Shown piece after piece: positions 18,844-27,757 of a DNA stretch of 64,000 nucleotides. This DNA is from Streptomyces violens (GTDB lineage Bacteria; Actinomycetota; Actinomycetes; Streptomycetales; Streptomycetaceae): the NCBI RefSeq assembly GCF_000717745.1, contig NZ_JOBH01000010.1, forward strand, positions 580,274-644,273, read 5' to 3'. Under the pieces are notes generated by a model, which was not told the DNA's origin, ran no database searches, and saw only the letters and a list, made by a program, of their open reading frames with translations. Within the stretch, counting starts at the first letter, position 1. Each line of letters starts with the position of its first letter. Both the position numbers and the translations under genes were made by a program.

Positions 18844-19506
18844 ATGCCCACGCCATACGGATACCGCGGCGGCATGGCGTTCAGCGCGGACGAACTGCGC
18901 GTGCTCCGCCGCGCCCTCGCCACCGCCCTCCAGCCCGCTTCCGTCCCCGCCCCCGCGCCCGCCGGCGCCGTACCCGCGACCCGCGATCCGCGGCGCGCGG
19001 AAGAGGTCCAGGAATGCCTCCGGCTCTCCGAGGCGCTGGACGAGGCGGCCCGCGAGGGCGGCCGGCTGCGCGACTTTCTCTTCGCCGACCTCGCCCGGTA
19101 CCGCGACGCCCTCCCGGGCTCCGTACACGGCTACCTGGGGCGCCTCCAGGAGGCCCTGGCGGCCGGGTACGCCCCGGGCCCGGACGACCTCGGCGCGCTC
19201 CGGGTGCTGCGCTCGGTGGACGCAGGTCCGGCCGAGCGGGCCCGCCGCACGGCCCTGCTGCGCCGCTGCGAGCAGGCCGCCGAGCGCTCCGTGCGCGGCC
19301 GGCTGCGCGCCCTGCCCGGCGGCCGGCTGGCCGACGAGCCGGAGCGCCCGCCGGCCCCGCAGCCCGGCCAGCCCTCGCCGAAGCCCCCGCAGCCCGGTCC
19401 GGCGGGCCCGCAGCCGGGCCGCCGCGGCCGCCCCGTACCCACCCCCGGCGAGGTCTTCCCGCCGCGCCGCAAGCCCTCCCCGCCCCCCGCGGCCCGGACG
19501 GCCTGA
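18844..19506 (+). CDS. Hypothetical protein with Pro-rich tail
   Basis: 220 residues. The N-terminal ~155 look helical, with a recurring pattern of charged residues and Leu/Ala (FSADELRVLRRAL, RDFLFADLARYRDALPG, YLGRLQEALAAGY). The last ~65 are Pro/Gly/Arg-rich and probably disordered. No signal peptide, membrane segment or catalytic motif is visible. An unusually AT-rich stretch (18809-18836) precedes the ATG with no clear Shine-Dalgarno, so a short or leaderless transcript is possible. Function is unknown. Confidence 0.65.
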   Translation: MPTPYGYRGGMAFSADELRVLRRALATALQPASVPAPAPAGAVPATRDPRRAEEVQECLRLSEALDEAAREGGRLRDFLFADLARYRDALPGSVHGYLGRLQEALAAGYAPGPDDLGALRVLRSVDAGPAERARRTALLRRCEQAAERSVRGRLRALPGGRLADEPERPPAPQPGQPSPKPPQPGPAGPQPGRRGRPVPTPGEVFPPRRKPSPPPAARTA

Positions 19507-19553
19507 GCGCGGCGCGTACTCTGGAAGCCTCGTCGCACAAGGAGGCCCTCGGC

Positions 19554-19733
19554 ATGGATTACGTATCGGCGCTGCTGCCCCCCGTAGTGATGGCCATCGC
19601 CTTCACTGCGGTCATCGTGACGATGATCAAGAGCCAGGGCGGCGCGAACAAGGCCAAGGAAGACGCGGCCGTGGACGCCGTGCTCCAGAGTGCCGAGTCC
19701 GCCCGCCAGGAGCCGAAGGCGCACGGCGCCTGA
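19554..19733 (+). CDS. Small single-pass membrane protein
   Basis: 59 residues from ATG 19554, with AAGGAGG about 9 bases upstream. One hydrophobic helix spans about residues 5-25, followed by a charged cytoplasmic tail. It has no recognisable family motif. It sits between two terminator-type structures and is probably its own unit or read through from 18844. Its good ribosome site and coding bias support expression. Confidence 0.7.
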   Translation: MDYVSALLPPVVMAIAFTAVIVTMIKSQGGANKAKEDAAVDAVLQSAESARQEPKAHGA

Positions 19734-19785
19734 ACCTGCGCCCGGAACGGCGTGATCCGTTCCGGTCTTCGAGCTTCGCGAATGT

Positions 19786-19829
19786 GGCGTACGGCCCGGG
19801 ATTGCACATCCCGGGCCGTACGCCTTTTT
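19786..19829 (+). terminator. Strong intrinsic terminator
   Basis: A 15-bp stem (GGCGTACGGCCCGGG and complement) encloses a 9-nt loop and is followed by TTTTT. A weaker 8-bp hairpin (CGGAACGG / CCGTTCCG, 19743-19764) lies just upstream. Both serve the small membrane protein gene. Confidence 0.9.
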
Positions 19830-19898
19830 CTGCGATGAATCGGTCGCTCGCCGACGCGAACACGCGGCATTCTGGACATCTCCCACTATTGTTCTCGT

Positions 19899-20312
19899 GT
19901 GCCGAGACGTTTGGGTGAACTGGAAGATGCCGTCATGACGCGGGTCTGGCAGTGGAACCGGCCGGTAACCGTTCGGGAAGTACTCGAAGATCTGCAGAAG
20001 GAACGGTCCATCGCGTACACCACGGTGATGACCGTATTGGACAACCTTCACCAGAAGGGCTGGGTACGGCGAGAAGCGGAAGGCCGGGCCTATAGATATG
20101 AGGCGGTGTCCACTCGCGCCGCCTACTCGGCCGCACTGATGAACGAAGCGTGGTCCGTGAGCGACAACCCCGCGGCCGCCCTCGTCGCCTTCTTCGGGAT
20201 GATGTCGCAGGAACAGCGGCAGGCCCTCAGTGATGCCATGCGCGTCGTCCAAGCGGGGACACCGGAGGAAGTCGCGGAACCCGGCTCCGGAGCGGAGGAG
20301 TCGGAACGATAG
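19899..20312 (+). CDS. BlaI/MecI/CopY-family transcriptional repressor
   Basis: 137 residues from GTG 19899. The winged helix occupies about residues 1-75: LGELEDAVMTRVWQW, then VTVREVLEDLQKERSIAYTTVMTVLDNLHQKGWVRRE, then the wing GRAYRYE. The C-terminal helices would form the dimer. BlaI-type repressors are usually cleaved by a BlaR-like M56 peptidase encoded next door, but none is present here. Its targets are therefore likely elsewhere. The acetyltransferase gene begins 9 bases after the stop. Confidence 0.88.
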   Translation: MPRRLGELEDAVMTRVWQWNRPVTVREVLEDLQKERSIAYTTVMTVLDNLHQKGWVRREAEGRAYRYEAVSTRAAYSAALMNEAWSVSDNPAAALVAFFGMMSQEQRQALSDAMRVVQAGTPEEVAEPGSGAEESER

Positions 20313-20321
20313 CGTCCTTGC

Positions 20322-20840
20322 ATGCCACCGCTATCGAATGGCGTCACCGTCCGCCGGGCCCGGACCAGTGATGTGCCCGCCGTACGCCGCCTCATCGACT
20401 CCTACTCGCGTGACGGGATCCTGCTGGACAAAGCCACCGTCACGCTTTACGAGGACATCCAGGAGTTCTGGGTGGCCGAGCGCGACGAGGACGCCGAGGT
20501 GGTGGGCTGCGGCGCGCTGCACGTCATGTGGGAAGACCTCGCCGAGGTGCGCACCCTGGCCGTCGCCCCGCAGCTCAAGGGCGCGGGCGTGGGGCATCAG
20601 GTCCTGGACAAGCTGCTCCGTACAGCAAGGTGGCTGGGAGTACGCCGTATTTTCTGTCTGACCTTCGAAGTCGACTTCTTCGTCAAGCACGGCTTCGTGG
20701 AGATCGGCGAGACTCCGGTCGACGGCGATGTCTACAGCGAGCTGCTGCGTTCCTATGACGAGGGCGTCGCCGAGTTCCTCGGTCTCGAACGAGTGAAGCC
20801 CAACACCCTAGGCAACAGTCGCATGCTTCTGCACCTGTGA
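20322..20840 (+). CDS. argA: GNAT acetyltransferase, likely short amino-acid N-acetyltransferase
   Basis: 172 residues with a single GNAT domain. VRTLAVAPQLKGAGVGHQVLDKLL (about residues 76-99) holds the acetyl-CoA pyrophosphate loop. VRRARTSDVPAVRRLI and GILLDKATVTLYEDIQEFWVAE match the stand-alone glutamate N-acetyltransferases of actinobacteria (Rv2747 type) that start arginine synthesis. It is co-transcribed with the BlaI-type gene. The family is certain; the amino-acid substrate is inferred from resemblance. Confidence 0.75.
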   Translation: MPPLSNGVTVRRARTSDVPAVRRLIDSYSRDGILLDKATVTLYEDIQEFWVAERDEDAEVVGCGALHVMWEDLAEVRTLAVAPQLKGAGVGHQVLDKLLRTARWLGVRRIFCLTFEVDFFVKHGFVEIGETPVDGDVYSELLRSYDEGVAEFLGLERVKPNTLGNSRMLLHL

Positions 20841-20996
20841 TCAGCGTTCTATGTCCGAATCGCGCCCCTATCTCATAGCTGTCGAAGCCGGTGTTCCCCG
20901 CACCCGTCGCATCTGAACCCGACCCGGGGGTTTGTGTTTTTCCCGGAAAAGCGGTTTGCTTTCCGTCGTAATCCACATTCGATGAAAGGGAAACCG

Positions 20997-21329
20997 GTGG
21001 CACAGAAGGTTCAGGTTCTTCTTGTCGACGACCTCGACGGTGGCGAGGCGGACGAGACCGTGACGTTCGCGCTCGACGGTAAGTCCTATGAGATCGACCT
21101 CAGCAACGGCAACGCGGAGAAGCTGCGCGACGCCCTTGAGACGTTCGTGAAGGCCGGCCGCCGTACCGGTCGTGCCGCGAGCGGCCGTGGCAAGGCGCGT
21201 GCCGCCTCGTCCGGCAACAAGGACACCGCTGAGATCCGTAAGTGGGCCAAGGAGAACGGTTACGAGGTCAATGACCGCGGCCGCGTCCCCGCGACCGTCC
21301 GTGAGGCGTACGAGAAGGCCAACGGCTGA
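20997..21329 (+). CDS. lsr2: Nucleoid-associated protein Lsr2
   Basis: 110 residues from GTG 20997, chosen over ATG 20982 because GAAAGGGA then acts as its ribosome site. The N-terminal dimerisation domain (residues 1-58) begins AQKVQVLLVDDLDGGEADETV. A basic linker follows. The C-terminal DNA-binding domain carries WAKENGYEVNDRGRVP with the RGR AT-hook-like motif that reads AT-rich minor grooves. Lsr2 silences horizontally acquired and specialised-metabolism genes. Its own upstream region (20925-20990) is AT-rich, consistent with self-binding. The 3' end overlaps the convergent 21260-22030 gene by 70 bases. Confidence 0.95.
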   Translation: MAQKVQVLLVDDLDGGEADETVTFALDGKSYEIDLSNGNAEKLRDALETFVKAGRRTGRAASGRGKARAASSGNKDTAEIRKWAKENGYEVNDRGRVPATVREAYEKANG

Positions 21330-22030
21330 TCACCGCGGAAGCGATCCGTTCGACCTTTTCTTACGCGCAGCAACCGGGCCCGGTGGCATTCCGTGGCCGC
21401 CACGCTCACGAGCCGTACGAGGTCGGGGGCGCGCCCCATACGTGACGTACGGGGAACCCCACCACCGCCCCCGAGACCTGCCCCGCTCCCCGTGGAGGGC
21501 AGCGTCGCCTCGACATCGCAGCCCGGCTCCGGAGGCCGTACCCATGCGGCCCCCCACGGACCGACTCCCGCAGGCAGCCCAGGCCCCGCTGCCGGGACCG
21601 GCGCCGTCGCCTCTCGCGCGGCCGCCGTCCGGGGCGCCACAGGCGGTGGCGCGGGCATCAGGTCACCGGAGCCGAGAGCGGTCAGCTCCAGGCCCACCGA
21701 GCCCCACTCCAGCCACTCCAGCACCCCTGGCAGCTCGTCCGCCGCGCCTGTGGCCACCAGAAGGCGCAGGACCGGCTCTCCGGGCTCCTGGGAGGCGTAC
21801 GGGCGGCCCTGGCTCCAGCCGAGCGCGACCGGGCCCGTGCGCCCGGCACGGCGCAGCGTGGCGAATCCGGCGTCCGCGGGCATCTCCAGGACGTCGAAGC
21901 GGATTCCCGTGCGCAGCCGGAGCGGCTCACCGCCGGCCGTCGGCCAGCCCAGCGCCTGCTCGTACCACTGCCGCGCGGCAGGGCCTGCGGCGAGCAGTGG
22001 ATCGCGGGGGCGCGGGAGCGCGAGGGCCAT
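21260..22030 (-). CDS. SCO3374-type conserved hypothetical protein
   Basis: Up to 256 residues. The conserved part (about residues 1-160) starts LPRPRDPLLAAGPAARQWYEQALGWPT and resembles the small domain seen at the N-terminus of bifunctional primase/polymerase-like proteins, but without catalytic residues. This type of protein sits between lsr2 and clpC in Streptomyces as I remember it. From about residue 175 on, the sequence is low-quality Gly/Arg-rich and runs into the end of lsr2. The native stop may have been lost by frameshift. Function is unknown. Confidence 0.6.
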   Translation of the reverse strand: MALALPRPRDPLLAAGPAARQWYEQALGWPTAGGEPLRLRTGIRFDVLEMPADAGFATLRRAGRTGPVALGWSQGRPYASQEPGEPVLRLLVATGAADELPGVLEWLEWGSVGLELTALGSGDLMPAPPPVAPRTAAAREATAPVPAAGPGLPAGVGPWGAAWVRPPEPGCDVEATLPSTGSGAGLGGGGGVPRTSRMGRAPDLVRLVSVAATECHRARLLRVRKGRTDRFRGDQPLAFSYASRTVAGTRPRSLTS

Positions 22031-22146
22031 GCCCGGTGCAACTCCCGAAATGCTCAGAAGTTACGCTGGGTTGAGGCGTGGATACGTACCGTGCTCGTCC
22101 GGTGGGTATAGGACGGGCGTGCGGGCGCGTAAAACGGCGCAAGGGT

Positions 22147-22160
22147 GTTCGCCCGTAGCG
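22147..22160 (+). promoter_or_regulatory. Candidate ClgR-type box upstream of clpC
   Basis: GTTCGC followed by five bases and GCG matches the core of the ClgR operator known upstream of clp genes in actinobacteria. It lies 359 bases before the clpC ATG. The flanking outer half is imperfect. Confidence 0.35.
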
Positions 22161-22228
22161 GAGGAAGGCGGGCCGCGCGGATGGACTGTCAGAGGCAGCG
22201 GGTAAGACTTTTCTCGAGGGGAGGGACG

Positions 22229-22516
22229 ATGAATCGGCGCTCTGAGCGGGATGTACGCAACGGCCGCGCGAGAGGCGCGGGCGTGTCGGGCAAGGCCGCG
22301 TTCGCCATGGGCGTACTGGCATGGGGCGTATATGCCTGGCCTGCGGGAACATCGTCTCGCACCATCGGGTTGGAGCAGATGTCGGCTGTTCGGGGCAGGA
22401 GGCCAAGGACGGGTGTCGGCAGTTGGAATGAGCTGTCCCGCCCCGCGGGACTAGCATGCGGAAGGACAGGGAGGGGACCGACCCCTAACTGCCTGACCGC
22501 TCTGAGGAGCGATTAA
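22229..22516 (+). CDS. Possible small ORF directly upstream of clpC
   Basis: 95 codons from ATG 22229, preceded by a strong purine-rich ribosome site (GAGGGGAGGG). It ends two bases before the clpC start. The first ~38 codons show Streptomyces-like third-position GC, and [17 protein letters not shown] is hydrophobic. The remainder does not look coding. It could be a short coupled leader ORF, a degraded gene, or chance. The rest of 22031-22518 shows no other gene and must hold the clpC promoter; TAGCAT at 22452 is a possible -10. Confidence 0.3.
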   Translation: MNRRSERDVRNGRARGAGVSGKAAFAMGVLAWGVYAWPAGTSSRTIGLEQMSAVRGRRPRTGVGSWNELSRPAGLACGRTGRGPTPNCLTALRSD

Positions 22517-22518
22517 CG

Positions 22519-25038
22519 ATGTTCGAGAGGTTCACCGACCGCGCGCGGCGGGTTGTCGTCCTGGCTCAGGAAGAAGCCCGGATGCTCAACCACAACTACA
22601 TCGGCACCGAGCACATTCTCCTGGGCCTGATCCATGAGGGTGAGGGTGTCGCCGCTAAGGCCCTGGAGAGCCTCGGGATTTCGCTCGAGGCGGTCCGCCA
22701 GCAGGTGGAGGAGATCATTGGCCAGGGCCAGCAGGCCCCGTCCGGTCACATTCCCTTCACCCCCCGTGCCAAGAAGGTCCTGGAGCTGTCGCTCCGCGAG
22801 GCCCTCCAGCTCGGCCACAACTACATCGGTACCGAGCACATCCTGCTCGGCCTGATCCGCGAGGGCGAGGGCGTCGCCGCCCAGGTCCTCGTGAAGCTGG
22901 GCGCCGATCTGAACCGGGTGCGGCAGCAGGTCATCCAGCTGCTCTCCGGCTACCAGGGCAAGGAGACGGCCGCCGCGGGCGGTCCCGCCGAGGGCACGCC
23001 CTCGACCTCCCTCGTCCTGGACCAGTTCGGCCGCAATCTCACGCAGGCCGCTCGTGAAACCAAGCTCGACCCGGTCATCGGGCGCGAGAAGGAGATCGAG
23101 CGGGTCATGCAGGTGCTGTCCCGGCGTACGAAGAACAACCCGGTCCTCATCGGCGAGCCCGGCGTCGGCAAGACGGCGGTCGTCGAGGGCCTGGCGCAGG
23201 CCATCGTCAAGGGCGAGGTGCCCGAGACCCTCAAGGACAAGCACCTCTACACCCTGGACCTCGGCGCCCTGGTCGCCGGCTCCCGGTACCGCGGTGACTT
23301 CGAGGAGCGCCTGAAGAAGGTGCTCAAGGAGATCCGCACCCGCGGCGACATCATCCTGTTCATCGACGAGCTCCACACCCTGGTGGGTGCGGGTGCCGCC
23401 GAGGGCGCGATCGACGCCGCCAGCATCCTGAAGCCGATGCTGGCCCGCGGTGAGCTGCAGACCATCGGTGCGACCACGCTCGACGAGTACCGCAAGCACC
23501 TGGAGAAGGACGCGGCCCTCGAGCGCCGTTTCCAGCCGATCCAGGTCGCGGAGCCGTCGCTGCCGCACACGATCGAGATCCTCAAGGGCCTGCGCGACCG
23601 CTACGAGGCGCACCACCGCGTCTCGATCACGGACGAGGCGCTGGTCCAGGCCGCTCAGCTGGCCGACCGGTACATCTCCGACCGCTTCCTGCCGGACAAG
23701 GCGATCGACCTGATCGACGAGGCCGGTTCCCGGATGCGCATCCGCCGGATGACCGCGCCGCCGGACCTCCGCGAGTTCGACGAGAAGATCGCCGACGTGC
23801 GCCGGGAGAAGGAGTCCGCGATCGACTCGCAGGACTTCGAGATGGCCGCGGGCCTGCGCGACAAGGAGAAGCAGCTCCTGGCCGCGAAGGCGAAGCGGGA
23901 GAAGGAGTGGAAGGCCGGCGACATGGACGTCGTCGCCGAGGTCGACGGCGACCTGATCGCCGAGGTCCTGGCCACGGCCACGGGCATCCCGGTCTTCAAG
24001 CTCACCGAGGAGGAGTCTTCCCGTCTCCTCCGCATGGAGGACGAGCTGCACAAGCGCGTCATCGGCCAGAAGGACGCCATCAAGGCGCTCTCGCAGGCCA
24101 TCCGGCGTACGCGTGCCGGCCTGAAGGACCCGAAGCGCCCCGGCGGTTCGTTCATCTTCGCGGGCCCGTCCGGTGTCGGTAAGACCGAGCTGTCCAAGAC
24201 GCTCGCCGAGTTCCTCTTCGGCGACGAGGACGCGCTGATCTCCCTCGACATGTCGGAGTTCAGCGAGAAGCACACGGTCTCCCGGCTCTTCGGTTCGCCT
24301 CCCGGCTACGTCGGCTACGAAGAGGGCGGCCAGCTGACCGAGAAGGTCCGCCGCAAGCCGTTCTCCGTGGTCCTCTTCGACGAGGTCGAGAAGGCCCACC
24401 CGGACATCTTCAACTCCCTGCTGCAGATCCTGGAGGACGGTCGCCTGACCGACTCCCAGGGCCGGGTCGTGGACTTCAAGAACACCGTCATCATCATGAC
24501 GACGAACCTCGGCACCCGGGACATCTCCAAGGGCTTCAACCTGGGCTTCGCCGCCCAGGGTGACGTCAAGTCCGGCTACGAGCGGATGAAGAACAAGGTC
24601 AACGAAGAGCTCAAGCAGCACTTCCGGCCGGAGTTCCTGAACCGTGTCGATGACACGGTGGTCTTCCACCAGCTCACCGAGGAAGACATCATCCAGATCG
24701 TCGACCTGATGATCGCCAAGGTGGACGAGCGCCTCAAGGACCGGGACATGGGCATCGAGCTCAGCTCCGAGGCCAAGTCGCTGCTCGCCAAGCGCGGTTA
24801 CGACCCGGTGCTGGGCGCCCGCCCGCTGCGCCGGACGATCCAGCGCGAGATCGAGGACGCTCTCTCGGAGAAGATCCTCTTCAGCGAGCTGCGTCCGGGC
24901 CACATCGTGGTCGTCGACGTCGAGGGCGAGGGGGAGAACGCCAAGTTCACCTTCCGCGGCGAGGAGAAGTCGGCCCTGCCCGACGCCCCGCCGATCGAGT
25001 CCGCCGGCTCGGGCCCGAACCTGAGCAAGGACGCGTAA
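22519..25038 (+). CDS. clpC: ATP-dependent Clp protease ATPase subunit ClpC1
   Basis: 839 residues, full family length. It is the Hsp100 unfoldase that feeds substrates to ClpP. Two Clp_N repeats span residues ~1-140 (each with [13 protein letters not shown]). The D1 AAA+ domain has Walker [10 protein letters not shown] at residues 212-220. A UVR-like coiled segment lies near 425-460, the D2 AAA+ Walker [10 protein letters not shown] is at 549-557, and a C-terminal D2-small domain follows. GAGGAGCG sits before ATG. Regulation by ClgR is likely from family knowledge. It ends at a strong terminator. Confidence 0.97.
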   Translation: MFERFTDRARRVVVLAQEEARMLNHNYIGTEHILLGLIHEGEGVAAKALESLGISLEAVRQQVEEIIGQGQQAPSGHIPFTPRAKKVLELSLREALQLGHNYIGTEHILLGLIREGEGVAAQVLVKLGADLNRVRQQVIQLLSGYQGKETAAAGGPAEGTPSTSLVLDQFGRNLTQAARETKLDPVIGREKEIERVMQVLSRRTKNNPVLIGEPGVGKTAVVEGLAQAIVKGEVPETLKDKHLYTLDLGALVAGSRYRGDFEERLKKVLKEIRTRGDIILFIDELHTLVGAGAAEGAIDAASILKPMLARGELQTIGATTLDEYRKHLEKDAALERRFQPIQVAEPSLPHTIEILKGLRDRYEAHHRVSITDEALVQAAQLADRYISDRFLPDKAIDLIDEAGSRMRIRRMTAPPDLREFDEKIADVRREKESAIDSQDFEMAAGLRDKEKQLLAAKAKREKEWKAGDMDVVAEVDGDLIAEVLATATGIPVFKLTEEESSRLLRMEDELHKRVIGQKDAIKALSQAIRRTRAGLKDPKRPGGSFIFAGPSGVGKTELSKTLAEFLFGDEDALISLDMSEFSEKHTVSRLFGSPPGYVGYEEGGQLTEKVRRKPFSVVLFDEVEKAHPDIFNSLLQILEDGRLTDSQGRVVDFKNTVIIMTTNLGTRDISKGFNLGFAAQGDVKSGYERMKNKVNEELKQHFRPEFLNRVDDTVVFHQLTEEDIIQIVDLMIAKVDERLKDRDMGIELSSEAKSLLAKRGYDPVLGARPLRRTIQREIEDALSEKILFSELRPGHIVVVDVEGEGENAKFTFRGEEKSALPDAPPIESAGSGPNLSKDA

Positions 25039-25048
25039 GCGTCACCGC

Positions 25049-25093
25049 CGCTGCCCCGGAACCACCGAGTGGTTCCGGGGCAGCGGTGTTTTT
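25049..25093. terminator. Terminator after clpC, shared with the convergent NACHT gene
   Basis: A perfect 17-bp stem (CGCTGCCCCGGAACCAC and complement) closes on a CGA loop, then TGTTTTT. It sits 10 bases after the clpC stop and 11 bases from the stop of the opposite gene. Confidence 0.92.
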
Positions 25094-25103
25094 ACGCGTA
25101 TGC

Positions 25104-27707
25104 CTACAGCTCCACGACCTCGATGCCCTCCGGTACGCCGGCCGGGCGCGGCAGCCGGCTGCCCACCAGGAGCGTCTCCAGGCGCGGGAAGGCGGCCAGC
25201 CAGTCCATCGGGACGCCCAGGTCGTAGGAGAGCCATAGCCGGGTCAGCGGCTCGGCGACGATGCCCTCGATGAGCTGGTCGGGGGTGAACCGCCCGGCGA
25301 TCTGGAGGTGTGGCCGGCCGCCGAGCCGGCGCAGCGCGTGCAGCTCCTCCAGGTCGGACACCGGGAAGTACAGCTCGGCGTCGTCGAGGTGGGCGATGAT
25401 CTCCCGCGCGTACCGCTCGGTGTCGTACCGTCGCCAGGCGCTCGCCAGCTGCGCACGCACGTCCAGGTGCGGCCGCTCCCGCAGCCCGGTGAGGTAGTCG
25501 ATGGCCATGTCGTCGCCGATGGAGGTGGCGGTGAGGGCGAGGAGGTACGCCTCGGAGTTGGTGGCCTTGGCCGGGTCCGGCAGCATCTCCAGGACGATCG
25601 GCCCGATCCAGCCCAGCGCGCGGGCCCCGGCCGGGGTGGTCGGCCGCATCATGTCGCGCGTGAAGCGCTGCACCCGCCCGCGGACCTCCGGGTCCAGCTC
25701 CGTGGCGTGCTCCAGGCACGCGGCGGCCAGCAGCTTGCGGTGCCGGGCCTCCGCGGCGCGTACCCCCGCGTGCGGCGCCAGCAGCCCGTTCAGCAGCGTC
25801 GCGCACTCGTCGGGCCGGGCGAGGGCGACGGCCATCCGGATGACGTCCTCCCACTCCGTATGGTGCGCGTGGTCCAGCAGGAGGGTGAAGTCGTGCTGCT
25901 GCACGGTGGCCCGCGCGGCCAGATAGTCCTGGAACGTGCGGTGCACGAAGTCCACGGTGCCGGGCGTCGTTTCGCGCAGCAGGCCCGTGCGGTTCAGCAG
26001 GTGCCGGTAGACGTCGTCGGCGTCGCCCTGGCGGGCCGCGTCGGGGATGGCGGGCAGGTGCCGGCCCAGGGTGTCCACGGCGACGTCGCGGTCCATTTCG
26101 GACCGGCCGTTGACCAGCATCCAGCGCGCCAGCTTCTGCAGGAGCTGTATTTTCGGCTGCCGCGGCAGGTCGATGGCGTCGGTCGGCACCATCGCCCGCT
26201 CCCGGTCGCGCCGCTCCAGCAGCATCGACAGGCCCGCGTCGTACAGCTCCTTGCGCCCGCTGGGCAGGTAGCCGCGCCGGTCCCGGTGGAGCGCGCACAG
26301 CAGCCCGCACATCAGCGGGTTGGTGGCCAGCCGCCCCAGGTCGCGGGTGATGCGTACGGCGTTCAGCAGCGTGCGTTCGTAATGGCCGAGCCGGTCCAGG
26401 TCGGCGGGCGACTGCTGGGCCGCGGCGCGGTGCCAGCGCTGGATGAACGCCGCGACGTCCTCGCGGCTCATCGGCGCCAGCCGCAGCTCGGTGAACCCGT
26501 CGGCGGCCAGCCAGTCCTCCGGTACGGCGGACGGCCGGGAGGTCACCACCCAGACGTTGCCCGGGTACTGCTGCGCCCAGCCGCGCAGCCGCAGCCGGAG
26601 CCGCTCGCGCTCGTCCTCCGGGGCCTCGTCCACGCCGTCGACGAGCAGCAGCCCGCGGCCGGCCCGCAGTACCCGCTCCGCCCAGCCGGCCGGCTGGGCG
26701 TCCGCGCCCGGGTAGCCCATGGCCGCCAGGAAGCCGGCCGGCGACGGGATGCCGGAGCGGGACGCGAAGCGGCGTACGGGCAGCAGGAACGGCACCCGGC
26801 CGCGCAGCTCCCCGGCCAGTGCCGCGGGCAGCTCGCCGCGCGCCGTGGCGACCGCCAGCCACTGCAGCAGCGTCGTCTTGCCGGACCCCGCGACGCCCCG
26901 TACGAGCACCCTGTCCAGCCCGGCCAGCGCCTGCTCGGCGGGCACGGGTGGGGCCTGCGGGCCCGGGTCGCGCTGTTCGTCCGGTGTCGCGGGCAGCCGC
27001 GGCTGGCCGCGCTCGCACTGCAGCCCCAGGTAGGCCGCGTCCAGTGGCCAGCTGTCCGGCGAGTGCGCGAGGTCGATGCCGAAGATCGTGAGGTGGTTGT
27101 GGAGCACGATGGTGTCCCGCGCGAACCGCTCCTCGAAGGCGGCGTCGTCGGCGGGCGCGGCGGGGGCTGACGTCCCGTCACTCCGCGGCCCGGGAGCGGC
27201 CTGCTCCGCCAGTTGCCGGGTCTCGTCCTCCAGCGTGCGCGCGACGAAGTCGGACCGCTGCGTGAGGAAGTACAGGAGGTGTACGGCCACGACGTCGAGC
27301 ACCGCCGTGAGCAGCGCGCGGCCGTCGGCGGACAGCCCGCGCTCCGCTTCCGGTGCGGCGGCGCGCAGCCGGTGCGCGAAGTCGGTGGGCGGCAGTTGTA
27401 CGGCCTGCCAGTCGTCCAGCCCGCTCGCGCCGAGTACGCCGAGCGTGCGCGCCAGCGCGCCGGCCACCGGACGCGCCGCCGCCTCATCGGGAGCGGCGAT
27501 CGCCACGATCCGTCCGGCGAGCGCTTCGAGGTCCTCCCCGCTGAGCGCCGGCTTCTCCCCGCGAAACGCGACGAGCCGCGCGAGGGGCACCGGCCGATCG
27601 TCCGGCACGCCCGCCTCCGCCGCCGCCTCTTCGCTCACGAACAGCGCTCTGACGAGCGGCGCGAGGGCTTCGGGAGTGAGACGGGCGGCGACGGTCGTGG
27701 GATCCAT
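25104..27707 (-). CDS. NACHT-domain STAND NTPase (shorter paralogue)
   Basis: 867 residues. An N-terminal helical region (about 1-200) includes [18 protein letters not shown] conserved linker ([20 protein letters not shown], about 208-227) precedes the NACHT NTPase. The NACHT has Walker [10 protein letters not shown] at 271-279, Walker [15 protein letters not shown] near 353-366, sensor WVVTSRPSA at 386-394 and the helical arm [19 protein letters not shown]-terminal helical repeat region and a short Leu-rich end follow. Such proteins act as switchable oligomerising signal receptors; several bacterial NACHT proteins are antiphage. It is the second gene of a tandem, 50 bases after its longer paralogue. 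Confidence 0.88.
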   Translation of the reverse strand: MDPTTVAARLTPEALAPLVRALFVSEEAAAEAGVPDDRPVPLARLVAFRGEKPALSGEDLEALAGRIVAIAAPDEAAARPVAGALARTLGVLGASGLDDWQAVQLPPTDFAHRLRAAAPEAERGLSADGRALLTAVLDVVAVHLLYFLTQRSDFVARTLEDETRQLAEQAAPGPRSDGTSAPAAPADDAAFEERFARDTIVLHNHLTIFGIDLAHSPDSWPLDAAYLGLQCERGQPRLPATPDEQRDPGPQAPPVPAEQALAGLDRVLVRGVAGSGKTTLLQWLAVATARGELPAALAGELRGRVPFLLPVRRFASRSGIPSPAGFLAAMGYPGADAQPAGWAERVLRAGRGLLLVDGVDEAPEDERERLRLRLRGWAQQYPGNVWVVTSRPSAVPEDWLAADGFTELRLAPMSREDVAAFIQRWHRAAAQQSPADLDRLGHYERTLLNAVRITRDLGRLATNPLMCGLLCALHRDRRGYLPSGRKELYDAGLSMLLERRDRERAMVPTDAIDLPRQPKIQLLQKLARWMLVNGRSEMDRDVAVDTLGRHLPAIPDAARQGDADDVYRHLLNRTGLLRETTPGTVDFVHRTFQDYLAARATVQQHDFTLLLDHAHHTEWEDVIRMAVALARPDECATLLNGLLAPHAGVRAAEARHRKLLAAACLEHATELDPEVRGRVQRFTRDMMRPTTPAGARALGWIGPIVLEMLPDPAKATNSEAYLLALTATSIGDDMAIDYLTGLRERPHLDVRAQLASAWRRYDTERYAREIIAHLDDAELYFPVSDLEELHALRRLGGRPHLQIAGRFTPDQLIEGIVAEPLTRLWLSYDLGVPMDWLAAFPRLETLLVGSRLPRPAGVPEGIEVVEL

Positions 27708-27757
27708 GCGGCGGTGTCCCCCGGTAACTGGTGGGCGCGGTCAACGCTGTTGGGGAG

